Below are positions 52,072 through 60,800 of a stretch of DNA of 64,000 nucleotides, one piece after another. Position 1 is the stretch's first letter, and each line of letters opens with the position of its first letter. Source of the DNA: Phanerodontia chrysosporium (lineage: Eukaryota > Basidiomycota > Agaricomycetes > Polyporales > Phanerochaetaceae). The stretch lies in contig MJGA01000050.1 of assembly GCA_001910725.1 (NCBI GenBank), forward strand, positions 53,715-117,714. Reading direction: 5' to 3'. The translations under genes and the position numbers were made by a program. Under the pieces are notes generated by a model. It saw only the letters and a program-made list of their open reading frames with translations, was not told the origin of the DNA and did not search any database.

Positions 52072-55000
52072 TCAGTTGCTCTCGGAATCTTCCTCCAGAT
52101 CCTCAGAACTTGAGTCCTCTTCTTCTTCCTCGTCTGTTCTTTCTTCTTCGTCTGCTCTTCGTTCCAGCTCTTCCAATGAAGGTACCGGGTCGATCTTGCT
52201 AAGGTCGGCAGCCAGTTTCTTCAGCTCCTTCTTGTCTCCTCGAGCAACATAAGGAATGAGCCGGAAGGCTGCTATTTCTGTCCTCCAATGTGCTCCATCC
52301 AATTCCTTGATGATGTAGGATCCGCCGGCGGTTCGTCGTACAATTTCGTAGGGCCCAAAGTAGTGGCTTTTCGATTTCTTGTCCAGCGATTTTTCGATGG
52401 CGGTGTTCCTGATCAATACTAGAGTCCCTGGGGCTAAAGACTCGTTGATCATGCGGGCTCGATATCGCTCTTCGAATTGTGTCTTTGACTTGAGACGCAA
52501 GGCCTTCATTGTTCGCGCTGCCTTGGCTATGTCTTCGGGCCACTTTTGAAGTTGCCGAATTCGTAAGGCCAGTAGGTCGCTGGTTTCCATGTTGCGGGTG
52601 AAGCCATCCACCATGAATGAGGCTTCCACCAAATCGAAGGGTAGGACTGGATGTGTGCCGTGCAACAGATAGTATGGGGAATATCCTGTCTGTTGGCGGA
52701 CGGTGACTCGGTCGGCAAAGAAAGCGTGACTGACATAGTCAGGCCATTCCTTGATCCTTCCTTCGCATGACTTGAGTATTGCTTCACGGATGATGAAGTG
52801 TCCTCGTTCGACCACTCCATTAGCTTTGGAATTGTAGGCCGAGATCTTTATGTGTGGCAGGTGATAGCGATCCATAAGTAGGCTGTATGCACCCATGAAT
52901 TCTGGTCCATTGTCTGTAACGACCCATCCAACGGCGCCGTATCGACACAGGATTTGTTCCCAGAAAAACTTGGAGACTGCTTCAGCTTTCTTGTTTCGCA
53001 GGGGGCGCCCTTTGGATACGCCTGAAAGGTCATCCTTGCCGGCGATGATGCAGACATAGGCTTGGACCTTGGGCATGTGCATGATGTCGAGGTATATTTT
53101 GACAAAGAGAGTGGCTGGAGTCGATACCATGATTGGTACTTCTGCCTTGCGCAGGGCTCGGATTTGGCATTGATGGCAGGACCGTACATGGTGGCGTACG
53201 TCGTTCCATAGTCCTGGCCAATAGAAGCGTTGTTTTACAGTTTGAAACGTGGCTAGCTCGCCTCGGTGCCCAAGTTGCTCATGGGCTGCTTCCAGAATGG
53301 CTTTGCGCTTCTCCTTTCTGAAGATGCACTTGGTGGGTATCCCGTGAGGGTTTCTTCGGTACATGGCGGGTCCTTTTACGAAGTACTTCAGGGATTTCTT
53401 GATGAACCGGTTTTTCTCCTGTATTGAGTCAAACGACGGTGTCTGGAGTGTTCGCAGGAAGTCGTAGATGTCCACTAATATCTGTTCTGACTTGGGAAGA
53501 ACAGAAGCATATATGCGGAGTTGCTTCACGTCTTCTGGCTCGGTTTGGACATGATACAGGTCCCATTCGCCTTGTTGCCAGGAGGATAACTGATGGGTGG
53601 CTGTTGCATGGGCGAATAGTGCGATGTCGTCCAGCCAACTGTCATCTTCTTCTTCCATGCTTTCTCCTTCTGCTCGCTCCTTTCGTGACAAAGCATCTGG
53701 TCCTCGGTGTTTGGCTGCTGGCACATGTACCAGCTCGAAGTCAAACAGGAGAATTCCTTGTATCCAACGGTTTATTGCTGCGTTCGGTTGAAGGTCGGGG
53801 TCGTTGAGCATGCCTTTGATATACTTGGCATCTACTTCAACTATAAGCTTTTTGACGCCTATGAGGTGTATTCTCCAAGCACGCAATGCCCGGAATAGAC
53901 CATATAGTTCTAGCTTTGGTTGCGAGTAGCGTGCTTCGCGTTCATTCATTGGAATTGAACCGTAGCGTGCTGGTCTTCTTCGCCCTTCTTCATCGATTTG
54001 CGATAGGATAAATCCGACTGCTATGTAGCTGGAGTCTACAGCGAGAATAACTGGTCTGTCGGATTTATAGTCGATTTGTCGCAGTGCTGGGGCGGATGTG
54101 ATGGCCTTCTTCAAGGTGCAAAACGCTTCTTCTCGGCGGGCATCCCAGATAAACTCGTTTCCTCTCCGGATAAGCTCAGTAAGCGGTCGTGCTTTGACTG
54201 AGTAGTTCTCAATCCATATTCTGACAGTGCCGCATAGTCCTAGGAATGCTCGTACATCCTTGGCTGTTTTGAGCGGAGGCCAGCTGAGAACCTTCTCCAC
54301 CTTCTGCGTATCGGGTAATCGTCCTTCTGGCGTACACTTCTGTCCTACTATAAGGACTTCTGGTCTGGCCAGTTGTACTTTGGCTGGGGAAAATGTTCCT
54401 CCTGCGTGTCCAACTCGGTGGATTATTCGATGTACGTCATTGGCTTGTTCCCAAATGAATCGCCGAATGCCTGGGTTTGCGGGCAGAACTTCAGGTCGTC
54501 CATTCTGATCTTTATACTGTGATGCTGGGCCTTTGATGGGTAGGTCGTCGATAAATATGTTGGCCTTGTGTGGGATTTCGTGTTGTAGAATGAAGGACAT
54601 GCAGGCCTGAAACTCAGCAGGGGAGTTCGTAAAGCCTGTGGGTAGTGATGTGATTCGTAACAGCCCAAGAGGTGTCATGAAGGCTGTTAAATCACGGCTG
54701 CGGGGGTGTACTTTGCGAGCATCGAATCCCCAATAGAGGTCGAATACAGTGTAACACTGATGTCCAGCAAAGGGTTCCACAAAACTGTCCAGGTTCGGGG
54801 GTAGTCCAGCGTCCCGTATGGTAACTTTGTTGAGGGGCTGCAAGTCATGTACGATGCGCAGCTTGCCGTTCTTTTTGCGTACACAGAACCATCTTGAGCG
54901 ATAAGATGATTGGCTTGATTCGTATACTCCTGCCTCCATCTTTTCCCTTAGTAGTTGTACAACCTGGTCTAATATTCCTTGTGGTATAGGAATATTAGGG

Positions 55001-56637
55001 AATGCCCAAGGTATGTGCGGAACTACTGGAATAATGTATGGCGTGAAGTAGTCTTCTCGAAATGATCCTCTTTCGTGGTCTTCCCAAACAAAGTGATCCT
55101 GATGGGTTTGGAGGATATGCTTGAATAGCTTTTCCTCTTCTGGCCATAGGAATCCGTCTTCGTTTATCTTCATTTCCTTCATTCGTTCGGCTGTGAGTCT
55201 GCCTCCATTTGGGGTGAATTGTGGTGGGTGTGTAGGTAATTTTGGTAGGGAACCGAGGGGTTCTTCAGGGAAGTGTCTCTCAACCCTGGCGTCCTCGGGG
55301 AATACAGCAGGTACAGGCTTGACTTTGCGGTCTACTCGTTTGTAGGCCGCAAACACTTCTGGTAGATGCATTGGCTTGCAGGCAGCGAAGAGTTCTTCCC
55401 CGTCCATACAAATAATCTCATCGTCATCATCCAGAGTGGCTAAGAAATCCTCCATGGCTACTGTATACAACAGTGGAGCGTTTGGAGACTCAGCGTCTTC
55501 CTCCTCCAGGACTGTAACATATAATCCTTTCCATTCCTCCTTGTTGACTACATCTCTTGACCCGCCCAAGGGCTTGGGGTCAGATATGCATTTAATGTCT
55601 TCTTCATTTCCCAACATCTCCTTAGGTCTCCTGGGGTCTTCTGGTGCCTGGGTTGCCAAGGCTGTGTGATAGTACCCTTGTGTTCGAGTTCGGGTATTGC
55701 TGGAATATTCTTGTGATTTTTCCGATTTTATAGGCGGATATGCAGCAGGTAACTTGTCTGCGGCTGATCTGGCGCCAAAGGTCTGGGTTGCCGGTTCGAA
55801 TCCTGCTCGTGCTTCTGGATTTTCTTGCACTGAGCCTCGTAGCAATCCTTGTGGCATGCCCGAGGGTTGGCCGAGGTCAGGTGCTGATTTGTGGCGCGCG
55901 CTTTGCTCGCGGGCGCTCGCCGAGTGCAAGGGTTCGATTCTCGTGGGTGCCGTTTGCTGAATATTCAAGACCGAGGCAAGGCCGAGGCGCTTAGCCGACC
56001 CAGGGGTCGCTTGAGCACCGAAGTCTCGTCTCGTCGCGAAATCTCGAATATCCGGCTCGCGTGCCAGTTTCGGAGGCTCCGTATTTTTCTGTAGTTTAAT
56101 ATACAAGGGGTAAGCCCATTTTTCGAGTCCATAGGTCAAGATAATACTACAAAGAAAATAAACCAATTTTTCGAGAGTTTTGTAAGCTAAGAAAAATTTG
56201 TCCGGGTTAAATGTCCATATGAGCGTCGCGCTCCTACTAATACAAGTACATACGAAAAAGAAAAGAGTACCGGGAGATATGTTTTTGTTGCCGCCACGTG
56301 CCCTGACACTCGTCATGGTGCTTTCGCACTCAGGAGCCGGTGGCAGCGCGGCGGCGTTTCTTGTGCAAATGCTCGCGAGCGTGCGGGCGACGTAGCTACG
56401 CCCGAGCTGGCCGGTGCCTGCGCTTGTACAAAGACAAAAAACTAGCCCTAGAAGATACGCTCGTAGTCCATTGTCTGTGTTAGTCCAGAGTTCGTACGAA
56501 ATAAAACTAAAATAAAGAAAAACATAGCGGTAGCGCGTCGCGTTCGCGCCAAGGTCCGTGGTCGAGGTTGTCCGTGTGCCGTAGCTATTTCCGTGGTGCG
56601 CCTTCATGCGCGTATCTTCTTCAATGCGCTTCGCCAT
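52072..56637 (-). CDS. Element E Pol (RT, RNase H, integrase)
   Basis: About 1521 codons without a stop. The first ~410 residues have no known domain, include four hydrophobic runs and cross two tRNA-like segments, so they may not be translated as drawn. From ~55400: the lead-in HILQTHQDHFVWEDHERGSFRED, RT (FCVRKKNGKLRIVHDLQPLN ~54890, LLRITSLPTGFTNSPAEFQ, active box FIDD ~54555), RNase H (ILAVDSSYIAVGFILSQ and QPKLELYGLFRALRAWR, ~54035-53880), integrase HHCC (~53285-53165), and D-D-E in IYLDIMHMP, VVTDNGPEFMG and NGVVERGHFI. LVLIRNTAIEKSLD is the GPY/F-like tail. Ends in an acidic Glu/Ser run. Confidence 0.88.
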   Translation of the reverse strand: MAKRIEEDTRMKAHHGNSYGTRTTSTTDLGANATRYRYVFLYFSFISYELWTNTDNGLRAYLLGLVFCLCTSAGTGQLGRSYVARTLASICTRNAAALPPAPECESTMTSVRARGGNKNISPGTLFFFVCTCISRSATLIWTFNPDKFFLAYKTLEKLVYFLCSIILTYGLEKWAYPLYIKLQKNTEPPKLAREPDIRDFATRRDFGAQATPGSAKRLGLASVLNIQQTAPTRIEPLHSASAREQSARHKSAPDLGQPSGMPQGLLRGSVQENPEARAGFEPATQTFGARSAADKLPAAYPPIKSEKSQEYSSNTRTRTQGYYHTALATQAPEDPRRPKEMLGNEEDIKCISDPKPLGGSRDVVNKEEWKGLYVTVLEEEDAESPNAPLLYTVAMEDFLATLDDDDEIICMDGEELFAACKPMHLPEVFAAYKRVDRKVKPVPAVFPEDARVERHFPEEPLGSLPKLPTHPPQFTPNGGRLTAERMKEMKINEDGFLWPEEEKLFKHILQTHQDHFVWEDHERGSFREDYFTPYIIPVVPHIPWAFPNIPIPQGILDQVVQLLREKMEAGVYESSQSSYRSRWFCVRKKNGKLRIVHDLQPLNKVTIRDAGLPPNLDSFVEPFAGHQCYTVFDLYWGFDARKVHPRSRDLTAFMTPLGLLRITSLPTGFTNSPAEFQACMSFILQHEIPHKANIFIDDLPIKGPASQYKDQNGRPEVLPANPGIRRFIWEQANDVHRIIHRVGHAGGTFSPAKVQLARPEVLIVGQKCTPEGRLPDTQKVEKVLSWPPLKTAKDVRAFLGLCGTVRIWIENYSVKARPLTELIRRGNEFIWDARREEAFCTLKKAITSAPALRQIDYKSDRPVILAVDSSYIAVGFILSQIDEEGRRRPARYGSIPMNEREARYSQPKLELYGLFRALRAWRIHLIGVKKLIVEVDAKYIKGMLNDPDLQPNAAINRWIQGILLFDFELVHVPAAKHRGPDALSRKERAEGESMEEEDDSWLDDIALFAHATATHQLSSWQQGEWDLYHVQTEPEDVKQLRIYASVLPKSEQILVDIYDFLRTLQTPSFDSIQEKNRFIKKSLKYFVKGPAMYRRNPHGIPTKCIFRKEKRKAILEAAHEQLGHRGELATFQTVKQRFYWPGLWNDVRHHVRSCHQCQIRALRKAEVPIMVSTPATLFVKIYLDIMHMPKVQAYVCIIAGKDDLSGVSKGRPLRNKKAEAVSKFFWEQILCRYGAVGWVVTDNGPEFMGAYSLLMDRYHLPHIKISAYNSKANGVVERGHFIIREAILKSCEGRIKEWPDYVSHAFFADRVTVRQQTGYSPYYLLHGTHPVLPFDLVEASFMVDGFTRNMETSDLLALRIRQLQKWPEDIAKAARTMKALRLKSKTQFEERYRARMINESLAPGTLVLIRNTAIEKSLDKKSKSHYFGPYEIVRRTAGGSYIIKELDGAHWRTEIAAFRLIPYVARGDKKELKKLAADLSKIDPVPSLEELERRADEEERTDEEEEEDSSSEDLEEDSESN
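55745..55962 (+). ncRNA. Two tRNA-derived, Pol III promoter-like segments
   Basis: GGTTCGAATCC at 55793-55803 is a perfect B box with T-arm-like flanks. GGTTCGATTC at 55931-55940 is a second. Upstream of the second, TTGGCCGAGGTCAGG (55867-55881) resembles the D-arm/A box of Leu/Ser tRNAs. I could not fold a complete cloverleaf with paired acceptor ends for either, so these look like tRNA pseudogenes or SINE heads. On the opposite strand they yield the RAGFEPATQTF peptide within the pol frame, typical of antisense translation of a T-arm. Confidence 0.4.
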
Positions 56638-57604
56638 AGTCGTCAAGGGGGAGGGGCGTGCTTGTGTGATTTCCGATATGATAGAGGGTGACCGGGGTGA
56701 TGTAGCTGGGGGTGCTGATATAGCCTGCGAGGCGGTCGGCTCGTACTTGATCTTCGTCCGGTTCGCCCAGTCCGTAAGCGAGTATCGCGTCGCATTCGCG
56801 AACGTAGTCGGCGGCGTGGGGAATGTCTAGGAGGCCAGCCCAGCGGTGGCGGCACTGGCGAATGGCGAGCTGCTCGCACGCGTAGAGATACGGGGTGCCG
56901 AATTCTTCGGTGTAGGGCAGCAGGCACTCCAGGTCGCGGGTCGTCGGCTCCTCGAGGGTCCACTTCTCGGCCAAATACGTCGGTAGGTCGTAGGCTTGCG
57001 TTTCGTGTAGGACGGCCTGCGCGCGGCCAAGGAGGTGGCAACGGGTCGCAGTCATCGCTACGATCTTCGTGGTCGTGGTAGCAGGGCGTTCAGCGCGGCG
57101 CCGAGGGTCGAGATGCGGGGGGATGATCTCGCCGTACGTCCTGAGGCGGACGTAGCGCATGTGGATGGTGCTGTGTTCGTCTCGGGCGAGCGAATATTGA
57201 TACATGAAGCTGATGTGGGGCGGCCTAATATGCGGGCCTGCGTTTTCGTAGAGGTGTTGGACGGGCGAGGGGGTATGATGTTGCGGCGTCGTTTGCCTGG
57301 TTTCCTCGGAGGCAGCGCGGCTGAACGTAGAGCTGGCGTCACTCACCGAGCCCTCGGTCATATCCCAATCCTCCTCTCTATCCCGTCTCTCGTCCTTCTG
57401 CCTCCAGTCCTCGCGTACTTCCCCTTCCTCAGCCTCGCTCATCTCGCTCCAGCTCTCGCTGCGAGCTGGATGGACGAGGTTGGGTAAGTGCGGGCGTACA
57501 ATGCGTGGTTGCTGGTACTCACCGCCTTCAGCGTGGCCTGGGGTGCGTATCTCGTCGTCCGAGCCCATAGTCGACCTCGTGGACACACTCTGGGTGTCGT
57601 CCAT
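56621..57604 (-). CDS. Element E accessory ORF, 327 aa, unknown
   Basis: ATG 57604 to stop 56621, overlapping the start of the pol frame by about 17 nt. N-terminal ~100 residues are acidic, Ser/Glu-rich and disordered (SWSEMSEAEEGEVREDW). The rest looks folded: PHISFMYQYSLARDEHSTIHMRY, RCHLLGRAQAVLHETQAYDL, then YLAEKWTLEEPTTRDLECLL and EQLAIRQCRHRWAGLLDI. No motif recognised. It sits between the giant protease-fusion ORF and RT, where related element F has nothing. Confidence 0.65.
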   Translation of the reverse strand: MDDTQSVSTRSTMGSDDEIRTPGHAEGGEYQQPRIVRPHLPNLVHPARSESWSEMSEAEEGEVREDWRQKDERRDREEDWDMTEGSVSDASSTFSRAASEETRQTTPQHHTPSPVQHLYENAGPHIRPPHISFMYQYSLARDEHSTIHMRYVRLRTYGEIIPPHLDPRRRAERPATTTTKIVAMTATRCHLLGRAQAVLHETQAYDLPTYLAEKWTLEEPTTRDLECLLPYTEEFGTPYLYACEQLAIRQCRHRWAGLLDIPHAADYVRECDAILAYGLGEPDEDQVRADRLAGYISTPSYITPVTLYHIGNHTSTPLPLDDYGEAH

Positions 57605-57895
57605 GTCGCTGTCAGGCTCGGCGGCGTCAGCGGCGGCATCGTCAGCGCGGTTGTGCTGCTGCGACGTCCTGCCTACGCTGGCACAAAAGGTGGGGCTGTA
57701 AGGCGGGGGGCTGAGTTCGTGGTCATGGTGAGCAGCTTCGGCAGCGCTGCCAGCAGGGGGGATTTCGTGTACACGGTGGTAATCGTCGTGGTGCGGAAGG
57801 TCGTCGGCGTCCGCACCGTAAAGTCCGGATGTCTGGCTCGCGTGGCCATCACGGGCATCACCATTGATGCGCCACCAGGTCGCCGGCTCCCAACT

Positions 57896-60800
57896 TCAGT
57901 AGTCGTTGGTCCAGAAATCCTCTTCCTCTTCGTGTCGGGGCACCCAGCTCTGGCATACACCGAGGAAACATCGGCTTTCGAGTACACGAAAACGCGAGGA
58001 GTCCAGGATGCCACAAGCGGTGTCGCGGACGTGCTCGGTGCGTACTCGATAGATCTTCCAGGCGGTCGCGCCGGTCTGGTCGGCCTGCGCGCTGAGCTCG
58101 AGCACGGGCGTGGTGCGGATTCTTCTCCCTTCGCGCTGACCTGCTTCTTCCTCAGGTCCAGCGGGTCTCTCCTGCGGTCCAGGTACGTGCATCATCCATG
58201 ACTCTGGCCTCTGTCCGGCTAATCCTAGTCTGAAGGTCCATTTGCCGGCCTCCTCGAAGGTCTGGCAAGCGGTCGGCCAGCTTTCGAGGCCGTCGAGTCG
58301 GTGTCCGCCCTCGAAGCCCATCACCTCGCGGTAGAAGAGCCTGGCGTTGTGGCGATCGAGGCTTTCGCGGATTGCTTCAGATAGGTACCCCGGCTGCGAC
58401 AAGGTGAGTAGCACGCGCGGTAGCGGCGTGTCTGTCAGCAGCCAGACGTCGTTCCTTTCAAGGAACCGTGGGTTGGGACAGCCGTTATAGGCTTCGATAA
58501 TCGCGTGGCCTTCGAAGCGCAGCGGTGCGCAGTCGAGGCCGTTCGGGTGGATCTCGTAGAAGGTGCGTGCCGTGTAATAAGTGATATGGGTCGGGTTGTC
58601 TCGCTGATAATCGATCGGTTGTAGCATATCGACGTCTTCGCCGTCGGGCGCGTCGATCCGCTCGGGTTTCTCGAGTGGCCAGAACACCAGGGGCCATCGG
58701 CTGTGGCCGATGGAGGTCGCCTGGGGTTTGTCGACTTGCCCCAGCACCGAGTCGAGGTCATGGCAGGTCATGTACGTCTCGAGGACGCTGCCATCGACTT
58801 CAGGGATCATCCCCTCGACTCCCCTAGGTAACTGGTGAGTAAACTTTAAGGTGATGTGATCGTACACTCGATCATGCTGATCCATTTCTTCGTGCAGCTC
58901 CTTCGTTCCCCTTGAGACCTCGGCGTCAGGGTCCATGAGGCGGACGTTTCCCTCAATCTTGAGGCGGCATGCGAGCTCTACAAGCGTGCGCAGCCTGGGG
59001 AAACGGTGCAGGTCGACGCAGGCGAAGGGGACGGTGGCCATGTCCGCAAGCACAGGAGGGCAGGGGGGACGAGTCTCCCTCTGCTTCGGCAGGGCCTCCT
59101 TAAATGCTTGCTGGGCCGAGTCACTTTCCTTCTCGTCGCGCAGCTCTTCGATCGGTAAGTCTTGAATTTCGATCAGCAGTATGGTCGGCTGATCTCTTTC
59201 TTCGTCATCCTGAGGCGTTTGCAGGCCGTTGTGTATTGCAGGGGCTTGTCCCTGATCATTGCGCGATACCGGGGTCGCACGCAGAGTTGCGCTTGCCGCA
59301 GTGAGTTCGATTAATTCTTCCAGTTCTTGAATCGACTGGGTGAGGCTTTGCAGAGCCTCCTGCTGACTCGTATCGTCTTCTGTCCAGGTTGCTTGAGTGG
59401 CCCAATCGTGCTCGCCGTCCTGCGCCAGCAGATGGGGCGTGGCGCGGCTTGCCCGGAGGCTTTCTTCGCTAGGTATGTCGCCGGGTTCCAGGTTTTCGTC
59501 GCTGATGTCATTAACTGCACCCGCCAGGCTGGATAGATCGAGCAAATCTTCGATCTCCATGGCCTCCGGTGAGTTTCCGGTCTCCTGACCGTTCTCCTGT
59601 CGTGTGTCGTTGACCATAGGGGCTTCGTCTTGCGCTCTTGCAGTGCATTCGCGGTACCGAGCGGCCAGAGTGCTCACAAAGCCAGGTAGTGGCGTCGCTG
59701 CGGTGCCGCGCATGTCCAGATCGACAATAAGTCGCGCTAGGTACGTTCTTCCGACATTCAGGACTTGCTCGCGCGTTGCCCAGCCGAGCATCGCGTTCCT
59801 GATCTGCCACTCACACTCACAGGACTGCCGATCGCTTTCAGGGGTACGCCACGGCTGACTCAAATGGTAATATCCATTCCTTTCGTCCTCCGCTATCTGC
59901 AACAGCTGACGGTCGAGGCTCTCGAGCAGGCGTTGCTCGGCCAGGTACTGTGCTAATCGGTACCTGGAGGCCGTCATGTGGCCCAGCCGATCTAGCAAGG
60001 TCTCGACATCTCGTCGGGCCTCTGCTACCTCCCGTTCTGTGCGCGTTCCTGGCGGTCTCGGCAGCATTCGTCCGATATCTTGTAAGTGGCGCGTTCGTCT
60101 TGTGGCCATGCGGTTTGCTGACATATTCGTGAGCTCCTGCAGCACTCGGGTCTCATCGTTCTCGTTCAGAACGATGGCGAAGACTTCTTCGCGTGGCTCC
60201 GGTACGTCTCCTAATCCGTCTCCTGTTGCTTGCTTCTTCTCACTCCTTTCTCCCTCAGCGAGATCGCCTTCTGACTGGTAGCAGGGTCTAGCCTTCAGGG
60301 GCTCGGTCAGACGGGTGTCTGCGTCCTCTGAAGACTCACCTCGGCCTGGCATTGCCAGGGGCTGGCGGTCAGGTACGTTCTCGTGCTCTTCTCCGTCCAT
60401 GACCGAGTTGTTCTCAGCGTATGACTCCAGCCTTCGATCGGCCGTGCTCGTCGGGGCCTCGTATTCTCCTGGCTCGTCCAGGGGAACGAGATCTGGTAAG
60501 TCGTCTTCTTGCTCCTCGTCCTCCATCATCTCTGTACGGCTGCCTTTGTCTGTCCAGCGCGACAGGCGGTCGGCTTTGCGTTGCGTCAGATCGGGGGCGA
60601 GGTTCAGAAGCTGAGACTTCTGGAACCTTTCTTTGGTGAGCTTCATTCGTTCATTCAGGTCGTGGTCGTATTGCTGAATGAGGTTCGCCAGGTGGCGTAG
60701 GCTCTCAGTGAGCTCCTTGGGTAGGTGGCGTTCTTCGTCGCTGTACTGGCTTGCTAACGAGTCTTCACAGTCGGTTTCTTCCTCATCAGACGGCAGGCTT

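Noticed and set aside
55745..55810. Functional tRNA gene
   Set aside because: Perfect B box, but no acceptor stem partner and a poor A box, so only a tRNA-like remnant is claimed.
57488..58201. 237-codon plus-strand frame opposite the 1421-aa ORF
   Set aside because: Lies wholly antisense to a longer frame in GC-rich DNA, with low-complexity composition and no domain. Treated as a shadow, as are long antisense frames at 34677-35642, 30711-31388 and 43857-44570.
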